The notes: generated by a model from the letters alone, not told the origin. A stretch of DNA of 20,283 nt from an uncultured Collinsella sp. (GCA_902497025.1 CABVDJ010000036.1:1-20283); one strand, 5' to 3'; numbered from the stretch's first letter, positions 5,801 through 14,053 are shown. Program-made: numbers and translations.

Positions 5801-7201
5801 TTATGCCTCCGCGCGGAGCGGCGCGAAGCTGGCGGTACCGCCCTCGATAACGCTCAGATAGGCACGGCCCGTACGCTTGGCGGTTGAGGACTGCAGGCGC
5901 TCGATCTCTTCCTCGAGGATCTGATTGACGCGCTCGTGACGACGGTTTTCCATAATGCCGGCGGCAATAGCCTCGGCCCGCTCGATGCTCTCGCGCGAGA
6001 TACGGGCAGTATCCTCGGGGAACACAGCACTGTGACGGCCGACATAGGCGGGGGCAGCAGGCTGAGGGGCAGCGACGGGAGCGGGGGCTGCAACAGGAGC
6101 AGGCTCGTCAATCTCATCCAGAATCGCGGTGGCGGCGGCCCACATGTCCTCGTGGCCCGAGTAATCGGCCATGGGAACATCAACCTCGAGCGAGGCGTCC
6201 GGAAGGTCGCCGGTGTCGATGCGATCTTGGGCATCAATCGATGCGGTGATGGCTGCAGGCTCATCGAGGTCATCGAGATCGATGTCCACGGCACCGGAGA
6301 TGATAGGCATGCTGGCGAGGTTTGCATTGTACGGCGCAGCCTCAGCCGCCTGCTGCTGGGCAGGAGCGCCCCAAAGCGAGCTTTCGGCGGCGCGGCGGGC
6401 GGCAACGGCCTCCTCGTCCGCGGTCATGGCTTCATCAATGTACGAATTATCGGCAGAAGCGTTCGCGTCCGCCGAGGTAGCGCTGTAGGCGTTATTGCCT
6501 GCCGCGTTGGCAACGAGTGCCACGAAAGCCGCCGTGTTGCCCGCAGGAGCGGCCTGGGAGCCCGACACGGCGCGTGCCGCGGCGGCGATGTCATCGCGAT
6601 TGAAGGAGCCGGTCTGCCCGCCGTTGGTGAGCTCGTCGATGGCGACTTGATAGACGTCGCGCGAGCGCGCAGGGTCGCAGCTAACCGGCGAATCGTCGTC
6701 GAGCATGCTGTCGATCATGGACCAAGCCTCGGCCTCGTCCATAGCATCTGCGGCTCGAGCGATGGTAGGGACACCATCATCGGCATGACGGCGCTGGAAC
6801 GCACCAGTCAGGCCGGAAAGGAATGCCGAGGTAGACTGCTCCGACTGAGCCTGAGAAGCAGAAGCCGCAGCGTATGGAATCGCATCCTGCTGCTGAGCTG
6901 GAATCGAGGCGGTCTTGAACTCGCTTTGATGCTGATTGAGATTGGCGGCACCGCCCATGGCATCGGGCTGGAACAGACGCTCTTCACGCTGCGCACGATA
7001 CCCGGAGATACCCAGCGAGGCGGCATAGATACCCACGCCCGCCACCGCGCCCACGGCGAAGGGAACTGCACCCGCCACGACCGTCTCGTTCACCGACGAA
7101 AACGGCAGCGTCGCGGCATACATAACCACGGGAGCGGCAAGGCCGATCCCGCACGAAAGTCCGGCAAGGACTGCTCGTTGTGTTGCATCAGAAGAAGCCA
7201 T
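5801..7201 (-). CDS. Unknown membrane protein with long acidic Ala-rich tail
   Basis: I do not recognise this family. With the ATG at 7201 the product is 466 residues; a GTG nine codons upstream is also in frame, but only the ATG has a GGAGAG ribosome site 5 bases before it. Two hydrophobic segments near the N-terminus (about 10-32 and 41-63) form a membrane hairpin. They are followed by a basic linker (GYRAQREER). About 300 residues of low-complexity, acidic, Ala/Asp/Ser-rich sequence come next and look disordered. The end (about 405-466) is a charged helical region, probably coiled coil (HERVNQILEEEIERLQ), with a final hydrophobic SVIEGG strand. It forms an operon with the VanZ-like gene and has its own promoter about 130 bases upstream. 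A cell-envelope scaffold role is possible but unproven. Confidence 0.8.
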   Translation of the reverse strand: MASSDATQRAVLAGLSCGIGLAAPVVMYAATLPFSSVNETVVAGAVPFAVGAVAGVGIYAASLGISGYRAQREERLFQPDAMGGAANLNQHQSEFKTASIPAQQQDAIPYAAASASQAQSEQSTSAFLSGLTGAFQRRHADDGVPTIARAADAMDEAEAWSMIDSMLDDDSPVSCDPARSRDVYQVAIDELTNGGQTGSFNRDDIAAAARAVSGSQAAPAGNTAAFVALVANAAGNNAYSATSADANASADNSYIDEAMTADEEAVAARRAAESSLWGAPAQQQAAEAAPYNANLASMPIISGAVDIDLDDLDEPAAITASIDAQDRIDTGDLPDASLEVDVPMADYSGHEDMWAAATAILDEIDEPAPVAAPAPVAAPQPAAPAYVGRHSAVFPEDTARISRESIERAEAIAAGIMENRRHERVNQILEEEIERLQSSTAKRTGRAYLSVIEGGTASFAPLRAEA

Positions 7202-7337
7202 GAGCTCTCCCCATCTTCCAGCACCCAAATCGCATCATTCAGTTGGCTGCGCGAGAGAAGATGAAGCGGGGCTATGCCCCAAAGCAACGGTATATGGTTC
7301 GTTTCATCTGCGTTTTCCGTCGCGAAGCTTAAAAGTT

Positions 7338-7366
7338 ATTATGCGAAACCGCCCTGCCGATTGCAA
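7338..7366 (-). promoter_or_regulatory. Promoter of the membrane-protein / vanZ-like operon
   Basis: On the minus strand TTGCAA (7361-7366) and CATAAT (complement of 7338-7343) are separated by exactly 17 bases. Transcription would start near 7331, leaving a leader of about 130 bases. That leader contains a small GGGGC/GCCCC hairpin (complement of about 7274-7286). Confidence 0.65.
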
Positions 7367-7445
7367 GCGACGATGTCGGATTGAAACGGGAAACCTGCTG
7401 CTCGTCGGTCTTACGGTCAAAAATAAGCGCGGAGCGGCGCTATGG

Positions 7446-7477
7446 AAAAGGGCCGAGGCTCAAAGCCCCGACCCTTT
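7446..7477 (-). terminator. Terminator of rho
   Basis: AAAGGG...GAGGCT pairs with AGCC...CCCTTT across 7447-7477 with two mismatches and a 3-4-base loop. On the minus strand the stem ends in TTTTCC. It lies about 38 bases after the rho stop codon. Confidence 0.75.
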
Positions 7478-7514
7478 ATCGCATTGATGACTATCGCTGC
7501 GTGTGGATGACAAC

Positions 7515-10088
7515 CTAGAACGTCTGCTCGTAGTCGCTGTGTTTTTTGGCCGAACGCACCAGGAACTCCTGGTTGGTGTTGGTGCCCTTAAGACCCTTGA
7601 TAAACGATGCGGCCGCGCGCTCGGTGTTGTTCATGCCGGCAAGAATGCGACGCAGACCAAAGACAAACGGACGCATCTGCTCGTCGACCAACAGGTCCTC
7701 GTTACGCGTACCGGAGGCAACGGGGTCGATAGCCGGGAAGATGCGGCGGTCGGCCAGGTCGCGGTCGAGCTTAAGCTCCATGTTGCCGGTGCCCTTGAAC
7801 TCCTCAAAGATGACCTCGTCCATCTTGGAACCGGTGTCGATGAGGGCAGAGGCCAGGATGGTGAGCGAGCCACCGTTCTCGATATTGCGGGCTGCGCCCA
7901 GGAAGCGCTTGGGCGGATATAGGGCCGCCGAATCGACGCCGCCCGAAAGGATGCGGCCCGAGGCGGGCGCCGCCAAGTTGTAGGCGCGGGCGAGGCGCGT
8001 GATGGAGTCGAGCACCACCACGACGTCGCCACCCAGCTCTACGATGCGCTTGGCGCGCTCGATGACGAGCTCTGCCACGCGGGTGTGGTTGTCGGCAGGC
8101 ATATCGAAGGTCGACGCCACAACCTCACCCTTGATGGAACGCTGCATATCGGTGACCTCTTCGGGGCGCTCGTCGACGAGCAGGCAGATGAGGTGCACCT
8201 CGGGGTTGTTAATCGAGATGGACTGGCAGATCTTCTTGAGGATCGTGGTCTTGCCGGCCTTGGGCGGGGACACGATCAGGCCGCGCTGGCCCTTGCCGAT
8301 CGGCGACACGATGTCGATGGCGCGACCGGTGATGGAATCCTTGCCGTGCTCCATGCGCAGCGGCTCATTGGGATAGACCGGGGTAAGGTCGCCGAACTTG
8401 GGGCGGTTGCGAATCTGCTCGGGGTCCAGACCGTTGACGGTCGTGATTTTGGCGAGGCCGGCGCGCTTGTCGCCGCCGCGCGAAGGACGCAGCGAGCCCT
8501 CGATGACGTCGCCCGTGCGCAGGCGCGCGGAGCGGATGAGGTAGGCGGGCACGAAGGCGTCGTCGTTGGACTTCATGTAGCCATGGGCGTGGATGATGCC
8601 GGAGCTGTCCGGGCGAATCTGCAGAATGCCCTTGATGTCGCGGAAGCCCTCGGCCTTCGCGGCGGTGACGTAGATCTCCTCGACGAGCTCGGCTTTCTTC
8701 TTGCCGGTCGTCTCGATCTCGAACTCCTTGGCCTTCTCGCGAAGTTCGGCGACCTTCATGGCAGCGAGCTCCTCGCGCGAAAGCGTGGGCTCGGTGGGAG
8801 CGGCATTACGCTCCTTGTTGCGTTGCTTGCGATCGCGCTGGCGGTTGCGACGGTCGTTGTTGCGCTCGTCCTTGCGCTCGTTGCGCTCCTCGTTGCGCTT
8901 GTGCTGGCGACGGTTGGGGCGAGCGCCGTCTTCGCCCTCGGCGGGGGCGGCACCATCGGTTGCGGCGGTGTCAACATTGGCCGCAGCGGCGTCATTGGCC
9001 TCGGCGCCAGAATCAACCTGCGCTTCGACATCAACCTGCTGCTCGGCGGCCTTAGCCTTAACGGACTTCTTGCGAGCGCGCTTGGGCTTCTCGGATGCAG
9101 GCCGTTCGACGTCCTGGGGCTCGACGGCATCAGTCGATGCATCGGCGGTCGTCTCGGCGGAATCCTCGGACGCACCCTTCTTGGCAGCCTTAGCCTTGGA
9201 CGTGCGCTTAGCAGCAGTGCGACGGCTGCGACCGGGACGGACGTCGGCGGGCTCGGCATCGGCAGAAACGGCCTTGGAAGTCGTAGCATCCTGGACGGGT
9301 GCATCGGCAGCAGTTGAGGACTTGGCGGTCGCCGCAGCATCCCGAGCGGCGGCGGCTGCGGCTGCGGCCTTCTCGGCCTCGACAAAGGCCTTGGGCTTGC
9401 GACCGCGACGGTGCGGGCGCAAAGCCGGATCGACAACGGGAACTTCGCTGGCCTCGACAGGCGCAGCGGGCTCAACAGGCGATGTGCCCTCCCCTGCCGC
9501 GGAACGGACCGAAGCCTCAGCGAGCTCGGGGGTTACCTGTTCAGCAACCTGCTCGGCCTTAGCAGCCGTGCGACGGCGTGTGCGCGGTACCGGCTTCTCG
9601 GTCGGCTGGTCGGCGACAGGAGTCTCGGTGGCGGCAGGCGTCTCGGGCATAGACGGAGCTGCAAGCTCGGTCAGAGCCGCGGCCTCGCGCTCGGCAGCAC
9701 GACGGCGGGCGCGCACCACCTGAGCCTCGCTAATCTGCGCCAACGCACGTGCCTGCGCGATCTCATCGGAAATCGGCGCCGAGGAGTCAGCTGCAACGGT
9801 GAGCTTGGCGCGCGTCGTGCGCGTGGTACGGCGCTTTGGCTTGGTGACCTCCTCGCCGTCAGCGGCAGGCTTGGCCGTGCGGCGCGTGCGCTTGGGCTTT
9901 GCCGGAGCAGCCTCCTCACCAGTTGCAGGCACGGCCTTCTCAGCCGCTACAGGCATAGGCGTCGAAGCAGCCTTAGGCGTCTCAGGAGCCGAGGCTTGCG
10001 CGGGCGCCGCGACCTGGTCCGACGCAACCGGTACAGCGGGAGCGGCCTGCGTCGTCGTTATTTCGTTTTCTTGCTGTTGATCAGACAC
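7515..10088 (-). CDS. rho: Transcription termination factor Rho with long N-terminal extension
   Basis: The product is an 857-residue hexameric RNA-dependent ATPase that ends transcription at unstructured C-rich RNA. The conserved part begins near residue 433 with the Rho N-terminal helical domain (LSREELAAMKVAELREKAKE). The cold-shock-like RNA-binding domain follows (GILQIRPDSSGIIHAHGY). The RecA-type ATPase then has Walker A SPPKAGKTT near residue 612, a DERPEEVTDM loop, Walker B VVVVLDSITRLAR, and a GGVDSAALYPPKRFLGAARN RNA-contacting loop. The C-terminal half is close to canonical Rho, which is 419 residues in E. coli. The first 430 residues are Ala/Lys/Arg/Glu-rich, low complexity and surely disordered, with repeated RRTAAK-like basic patches and an RNRQRDRK block before the core. 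Such extensions are common in Actinomycetota. The start is GTG with only a weak purine-rich site upstream. Confidence 0.97.
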   Translation of the reverse strand: MSDQQQENEITTTQAAPAVPVASDQVAAPAQASAPETPKAASTPMPVAAEKAVPATGEEAAPAKPKRTRRTAKPAADGEEVTKPKRRTTRTTRAKLTVAADSSAPISDEIAQARALAQISEAQVVRARRRAAEREAAALTELAAPSMPETPAATETPVADQPTEKPVPRTRRRTAAKAEQVAEQVTPELAEASVRSAAGEGTSPVEPAAPVEASEVPVVDPALRPHRRGRKPKAFVEAEKAAAAAAAARDAAATAKSSTAADAPVQDATTSKAVSADAEPADVRPGRSRRTAAKRTSKAKAAKKGASEDSAETTADASTDAVEPQDVERPASEKPKRARKKSVKAKAAEQQVDVEAQVDSGAEANDAAAANVDTAATDGAAPAEGEDGARPNRRQHKRNEERNERKDERNNDRRNRQRDRKQRNKERNAAPTEPTLSREELAAMKVAELREKAKEFEIETTGKKKAELVEEIYVTAAKAEGFRDIKGILQIRPDSSGIIHAHGYMKSNDDAFVPAYLIRSARLRTGDVIEGSLRPSRGGDKRAGLAKITTVNGLDPEQIRNRPKFGDLTPVYPNEPLRMEHGKDSITGRAIDIVSPIGKGQRGLIVSPPKAGKTTILKKICQSISINNPEVHLICLLVDERPEEVTDMQRSIKGEVVASTFDMPADNHTRVAELVIERAKRIVELGGDVVVVLDSITRLARAYNLAAPASGRILSGGVDSAALYPPKRFLGAARNIENGGSLTILASALIDTGSKMDEVIFEEFKGTGNMELKLDRDLADRRIFPAIDPVASGTRNEDLLVDEQMRPFVFGLRRILAGMNNTERAAASFIKGLKGTNTNQEFLVRSAKKHSDYEQTF

Positions 10089-10231
10089 AGTGTTTGCTCA
10101 ACTTTCTTTTCAAGCCCTGTGATCACATGCTCCCTGCATAAACCTTCAGGGCGGCTAAACAGTCTAGTTCCGTTCAAAACGACGGACATCATTGATCTGT
10201 ATCGAGATGATTGCGTCAACTACGCAGCGTT

Positions 10232-10259
10232 AGTGTAACACAACCGCCGCCACCTGCAA
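10232..10259 (-). promoter_or_regulatory. Candidate rho promoter
   Basis: On the minus strand TTGCAG (complement of 10254-10259) is followed after 16 bases by TACACT (complement of 10232-10237). The leader would be about 135 bases and contains a CCCTG/CAGGG hairpin (10132-10151). A long leader is compatible with the autoregulation known for rho in other bacteria, but that is inference here. Confidence 0.45.
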
Positions 10260-10260
10260 C

Positions 10261-10312
10261 TTAGTCATTGGGGGGACGTTCTTAAACGATTAGTCAAAAG
10301 GGACACTCTTTG
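10261..10312 (-). repeat. GGGAC-word composite repeat, copy 1
   Basis: On the plus strand TTAGTCA (10261-10267) precedes GGGGACGTTC (10272-10281). The same TTAGTCA (10290-10296) then precedes GGGACACTC plus TTTG (10300-10312). The two constant words recur at 16886-16936 in the opposite orientation with the same 18-base spacing, but with a different locus-specific word. Together with 10346-10493 it fills most of the 530-base gap between rho and argS. Confidence 0.7.
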
Positions 10313-10345
10313 TTTGCCACCCACAAATCTGACTGCCTCCGCCAA

Positions 10346-10493
10346 AACTATGGCGGTTTACTACGATGAATCGCTCAACCGCGACCACTCCGAAACTTGT
10401 TGAACTAAAACCGCAGGTAGATGCCTTGCACTTTTTAGCAAAAAGCCGGCGTGGTTAGAATTCCTCAATTCATCGTAGTAAACCGGCATAGTT
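10346..10493. repeat. Near-palindromic TACTACG element, copy 1
   Basis: The 26-base arms (10346-10371 and 10468-10493) are inverted copies of each other with one mismatch. TACTACG begins at 10359 and CGTAGTA ends at 10480, which is 122 bases end to end. The centre carries AAAACCGCAGGTAGA (10407-10421) and a degenerate hairpin ending in a T-run. A second copy lies at 16953-17104 with the same spacings when reverse-complemented. No coding potential. It sits between the argS terminator and the rho promoter. Confidence 0.8.
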
Positions 10494-10544
10494 TCGTATT
10501 TCTAGCAGCTCCAAATTCGTCAATACGTCGGCGTTTGCGAAAAA

Positions 10545-10571
10545 AGCCCGACCTCCGTGGGAGATCGGGCT
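10545..10571 (-). terminator. Terminator of argS
   Basis: AGCCCGACCTCC (10545-10556) pairs with GGAGATCGGGCT (10560-10571), with one G-U pair on the minus-strand RNA. On the minus strand it is followed by a T-run (complement of 10540-10544). It lies 48 bases after the argS stop. Confidence 0.88.
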
Positions 10572-10618
10572 TATAGGGCTCAGTTAAACCAAACCTACAC
10601 GGTCAAATGACCCGCAGG

Positions 10619-12472
10619 TTACATCTGCTCGGGCGCGGAAACGCCAACGAGGGTGAGCACCAGGGCGAGCGTCACGCGGACGGCATCGCAAGCGGCCAGA
10701 CGGGCACGCGAAAGTTCGGGGTCGACGGGACGGCCCTCGCTCGGCAGAACCTGGCAGGCAGCGTAGAAGCTGTGGAAGTCACCGGCGAGCTCCTCGGCAA
10801 AGTGCGTCAGACGGAACGGGGCGCGATCGCGAGCGCAGCTGGCGATCAGGTCGGTAAGCTCATTGAGCTTGCGCGAAAGGGCGAGCTCGGTCGGGTCGGT
10901 CAGCAGCGAGTAATCGACGTTCTCACCGATGGCCTTGGCGGCAACGGCCTTCATGCCCATCTCGTCGGCCTGCTCAGGCGTTACGTCAGCGGCACGGCGC
11001 AGGATGGAGCAGACGCGAGCGTGAGCGTACTGCACGTAATAGACCGGGTTGGAGTTGTCGCGCTTCTTAACGGCCTCAATGTCGAAGTCGACCATCTGGT
11101 TGGAGCTCTTGGAGATGAGCGTGTAGCGAGCGGCATCGGAGCCGACCTCGTCGACGAGCTCCTGCAGGGTCACCATGGTGCCCTTGCGCTTGGACATACG
11201 GACGGGCTTGCCGTTACGCAGCAGGTTGACGAGCTGGCCCAGTAGAACCTCGAACTTGCCGGGGTAACCCAGAGCGTCGCAGACGCAGCGGACGCGCTCG
11301 ATGTAACCGTGGTGGTCGGCGCCCCAGATGTCGATGACGTGATCGACGCGCTGGAACTTATCCCAGTGATAGGCGACGTCGGAGGCGAAGTAGGTGTACT
11401 CGCCGTCGGACTTGATCAGGACGCGGTCCTTGTCGTCGCCCAGATCGGTGGAGCGGAACCACAGGGCGCCGTCCTTGGTGTAGAGGTAGCCCATCTTGTC
11501 GAGCTTCTCAAAAGCGCGGTCGACGGCGGAGGTGCCGGCGGTCTCGCCCTCGGTGTCCTTCACGTACAGCGAGCGCTCGGAGTACCAACGGTCGAAGTCG
11601 CAGTTGACGGCGTGGCAGAGGTCGCGCATGTTATCGACCATCTTTACATAGCCGCGCTCGCGGAAGCTCTCCATGCGCTCCTGCGGATCGGCGTCGACCC
11701 ACTTGTCGCCGTCGGTGCGCCAGAACTCGGCGGCCTCGTCGATGATGTAGTCGCCGCCGTAAGAGTCCTTGCCCAAGGTCTCGGCAAAGTTGTCCTGATA
11801 CGGATGGGTCTCGGGGTGCTCGTCGTTCTCGTCGGCAACAAAGGCGTCGCGGTCGGCGATCAGCAGCTTGTGAGCCTCGTCGATATCAACGCCCTGCTTG
11901 GCGATGATGTCGGCAAGCTGCATATAGCGCGTGCTGATGGAGTTGCCGAAGGTGTTCATCTGAGAGCCGTGGTCATTGATGTAGAACTCACGCTGGATGT
12001 CGTAACCGGCGTGGTCCATGACGCGGCAAAGGGAGTCGCCCAGAGCGGCCCAGCGGCCGTGACCAATGTGCATGGGGCCGACGGGGTTGGCGGAAACGAA
12101 TTCGACCTGGGTCTTCAGGCCACCACCGACGTTGGACTTAGCGAAGTCCATGCCCTTCTCGCGAGCCTCGCCAAAGATGGCATTCTTGACGGCAACGGAG
12201 AGGTAGAAGTTGATGAAACCGGGGCCTGCGATCTCAACCTTCTCGATCGCGGGATCCTCGGGCATATGGGCAACGATGGCCTCGGCGATCTTGCGCGGGG
12301 CGCAGTGGGCCAGCTTGGCGGACTTCAGGGCCATGGTAGAGGTCCACTCGCCATGAGAAGTGTCAGCCGGTCGCTCGATAGCGCAATCGTCAAGTTCAAA
12401 TGCGGAAAGGTCGCCGGCCTCCTGGGCCGCAGCAAGCGCAGCGCGTACCAGCTCTTCAATCTTCTCGGGCAT
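10619..12472 (-). CDS. argS: Arginyl-tRNA synthetase
   Basis: The 617-residue product is a class Ia synthetase that charges tRNA-Arg with arginine in the cytoplasm. The N-terminal additional (Add1) domain covers about 1-110 with the GFINFYLS motif. The catalytic core has SANPVGPMHIGHGRW, with HIGH at 135-138. The KMSKS-equivalent is Met-Ser-Lys-Arg-Lys-Gly-Thr near residue 425. The DALR anticodon-binding domain follows YVQYAHARVCSILRR and ends at residue 617 with the conserved short Met tail. The open frame extends 43 codons further upstream, but the ATG at 12472 is preceded by a perfect AGGAGG at 4-5 bases and matches the family start. It is monocistronic with its own terminator, and carD is divergent. 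Confidence 0.97.
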   Translation of the reverse strand: MPEKIEELVRAALAAAQEAGDLSAFELDDCAIERPADTSHGEWTSTMALKSAKLAHCAPRKIAEAIVAHMPEDPAIEKVEIAGPGFINFYLSVAVKNAIFGEAREKGMDFAKSNVGGGLKTQVEFVSANPVGPMHIGHGRWAALGDSLCRVMDHAGYDIQREFYINDHGSQMNTFGNSISTRYMQLADIIAKQGVDIDEAHKLLIADRDAFVADENDEHPETHPYQDNFAETLGKDSYGGDYIIDEAAEFWRTDGDKWVDADPQERMESFRERGYVKMVDNMRDLCHAVNCDFDRWYSERSLYVKDTEGETAGTSAVDRAFEKLDKMGYLYTKDGALWFRSTDLGDDKDRVLIKSDGEYTYFASDVAYHWDKFQRVDHVIDIWGADHHGYIERVRCVCDALGYPGKFEVLLGQLVNLLRNGKPVRMSKRKGTMVTLQELVDEVGSDAARYTLISKSSNQMVDFDIEAVKKRDNSNPVYYVQYAHARVCSILRRAADVTPEQADEMGMKAVAAKAIGENVDYSLLTDPTELALSRKLNELTDLIASCARDRAPFRLTHFAEELAGDFHSFYAACQVLPSEGRPVDPELSRARLAACDAVRVTLALVLTLVGVSAPEQM

Positions 12473-12814
12473 AGATCCTCCTTGTGTTAAAGCCCCCGAG
12501 CTCTTGGTCACTCGTAGGGCAAAAGCCAGAGTTTGTAGCACTCTATCACAAGCGACGGGCACTGTCGCAGGGTAAAGCCAATCGAAATTGCATATGCACA
12601 AAATTGACTACAGCTTGCATGGACTCACTCAAAGATGCCGGTCTGCCTGCAGATTATGCACGCGTTGAAAATGCATAAAGGTGTGAATGAGCTGTGTCTT
12701 TTATCGAATACTCTTACCTATCAGAGTTGTGTGCTTTTCCTGCATAAAGTGAGGATTTGCGCACGTCAGCGTGTTATTCTAGACATACGTAAATTCGTAT
12801 AAGTTGGAGGTAGC
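12473..12814. other. Divergent argS/carD intergenic region
   Basis: This is a 342-base gap without a credible gene. It holds two copies of TGCATAAAG (12672-12680 and 12741-12749), the second followed by TGAG and the first by GTGTGA, and a short ATACG/CGTAT inverted repeat (12785-12800) just before carD. I see no clear argS promoter, only AT-richer patches. The TGCATAAAG pair could be regulatory for carD. Confidence 0.4.
12772..12780 (+). promoter_or_regulatory. Candidate extended -10 promoter of carD
   Basis: TGTTATTCT is an extended -10 (TG, one base, TATTCT). No good -35 is seen. The start point would be near 12787, about 28 bases before the carD start codon. Confidence 0.35.
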
Positions 12815-13300
12815 ATGTTCTCAATCGGTCAACACGTCATTCATCCGGGTCAGGGAGTCTGCACCGTCGTCGGTTTTAGGGACGACACACCGCAGCCCAT
12901 GCTGTTGCTCGAGACCAAGCAGGGGCATGCGCAGACGATTCTTATGTACCCCGTGGCGCAGGCCGACCGTTTGCACGCTGCCATCTCGCAGCAAGATGCC
13001 GAGCACCTGCTGAGCCACTACGACGAGCTGGAGTGCGACACCTTTACCGAGCGCAACAGCTCGCTTGAGGAGACGCACTTTAAGCAGCAGCTCAAGCTGG
13101 GCGCGCCCGAGACGGTCCGCGTGGCAAAGACCATGATGCACCGCATTCGTCAGGCCGAGGAAGCTGATAAAAAGCCCAGCTCCTACTACATGCGCGTACT
13201 CAAGGAGGCCAAGCGCCGCTCCATCGAGGAGTTCGCTGTGGCCTTGGGCGTCACCGAGGAGGACGCCGAAGCCCGCCTAGCCCAAGCCGCCCTCAACTAA
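12815..13300 (+). CDS. carD: CarD/CdnL-family RNA polymerase-binding regulator
   Basis: The 161-residue product has an N-terminal RNA-polymerase-interacting Tudor-like domain (about 1-62), opening with the typical FSIGQHVIHPGQGVCTV pattern. The rest is helical and carries the basic DNA-minor-groove-facing surface (KTMMHRIRQAEE, YYMRVLKEAKRRSIEEFAVALG). In the family this protein binds the polymerase beta subunit and stabilises open promoter complexes, including those of rRNA genes. The length is near that of mycobacterial CarD. The ATG follows GGAGG at ideal spacing. It is transcribed away from argS and ends in a repeat-type terminator. It could instead be one of several CarD paralogues with specialised promoters; the conserved tryptophan of the DNA-binding helix in mycobacterial CarD is not obvious. 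Confidence 0.9.
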   Translation: MFSIGQHVIHPGQGVCTVVGFRDDTPQPMLLLETKQGHAQTILMYPVAQADRLHAAISQQDAEHLLSHYDELECDTFTERNSSLEETHFKQQLKLGAPETVRVAKTMMHRIRQAEEADKKPSSYYMRVLKEAKRRSIEEFAVALGVTEEDAEARLAQAALN

Positions 13301-13313
13301 CCCATCCGCGCCA

Positions 13314-13354
13314 AAAACCACCACAAAGGGGACAGGCACCTTTGTGGTGGTTTT
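13314..13354. terminator. Repeat-type terminator after carD (GGGGACAGGCACC loop)
   Basis: AAAACCACCACAAAGG (13314-13329) and its perfect complement (13339-13354) form a 16-bp stem with loop GGACAGGCA. Flanking A and T runs make it bidirectional. It is nearly identical to 14013-14053. A possible promoter for the next gene (TTGTGG at 13342, 17 bases, TAGTAT at 13365) overlaps its right arm. Confidence 0.85.
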
Positions 13355-13408
13355 CTTGTTCTAGTAGTATTCATTCTTATCGATACCCACGAGCACAAGG
13401 AGTCTCCT

Positions 13409-14008
13409 ATGGCAGAGCCGCTTACCGCCGGAATCACCCGCGACCGTGCGTTCGAATTGCTCAACGAGCACAATAAGGACCCGTTCCACATCACCCACGG
13501 CGAAACGGTCGAGGGCACCATGCGCTACTTTGCGCGCGAGTTCGACCCCGAGAACGAGGAGTTTTGGGGCATCGTCGGTCTGCTGCACGACCTAGATTGG
13601 GAGGAGCATGAGGACGACCCCATGAACCACACCATCTATGCTGCCGAGATTCTTGAGGGCGAAGGTGCGTCTCCCGAGCTCATTCGCGCCATCCAGACGC
13701 ACACGTCGGACTTCAACACCTCGCTGCCCAAACCCGAGCTGCAGATGGAAAAGATCCTGTTTGCCTGCGATGAGCTCACCGGCCTGATCGGCGCTGCAGT
13801 CATCATGCGCCCGAGCAAGAGCGTTATGGACTTTACGACCAAGTCGCTCAAGAAGAAGTTCAAGGACAAGCGCTTTGCCGCCGGCTGCTCGCGCGACGTG
13901 ATTTCGCAGGGCGCCGAGATGTTGGGCTGGGAGCTCCCCGAGCTCTTTGACCGCACCATAGCGGCCATGCAGTCCTTCGCCCCCGACCGCGACACCTTTC
14001 AGGCTTAA
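13409..14008 (+). CDS. HD-domain protein, probable phosphohydrolase
   Basis: The 199-residue cytoplasmic protein has the HD-superfamily metal ligands in order: His30 (in FHITHGETV), His60-Asp61 (GLLHDLDWEEH), further His74 and His98, and Asp121 (FACDELTGLIG). This matches the small bacterial HDIG-like hydrolases that resemble predicted metal-dependent phosphohydrolases. The C-terminal part (KSLKKKFKDKRFAAGCSRDVI) is basic and helical. The natural substrate is not known; a nucleotide or other phosphomonoester is the usual guess. The ATG at 13409 has AAGGAG 8 bases upstream. The gene is flanked on both sides by almost identical repeat terminators, so it forms an isolated unit that could be lost or moved by recombination between them. 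Confidence 0.85.
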   Translation: MAEPLTAGITRDRAFELLNEHNKDPFHITHGETVEGTMRYFAREFDPENEEFWGIVGLLHDLDWEEHEDDPMNHTIYAAEILEGEGASPELIRAIQTHTSDFNTSLPKPELQMEKILFACDELTGLIGAAVIMRPSKSVMDFTTKSLKKKFKDKRFAAGCSRDVISQGAEMLGWELPELFDRTIAAMQSFAPDRDTFQA

Positions 14009-14012
14009 TTCC

Positions 14013-14053
14013 AAAACCATCACAAAGGGGACAGGCACCTTTGTGGTGGTTTT
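14013..14053. terminator. Repeat-type terminator between HD gene and proA
   Basis: This is a copy of the 13314-13354 element with one change (T for C at 14020) that keeps pairing as G-U. The loop is the same, GGACAGGCA, and a T-run follows. It serves the convergent HD gene (+) and proA (-, stop at 14068). Confidence 0.85.

Noticed and set aside
5936..7264. 442-codon plus-strand frame opposite the membrane-protein gene
   Set aside because: It is the mirror of a GC-rich coding gene; the minus strand has the promoter, ribosome site, membrane segments and coupling to the VanZ-like gene.
8085..10238. Long plus-strand frames opposite rho
   Set aside because: They are GC-skew shadows of the low-complexity rho 5' half; the rho core is unmistakable on the minus strand.
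11309..12490. 393-codon plus-strand frame opposite argS
   Set aside because: It is a hydrophobic Val/Gly/Leu-rich mirror translation of argS, which has all its class Ia motifs.
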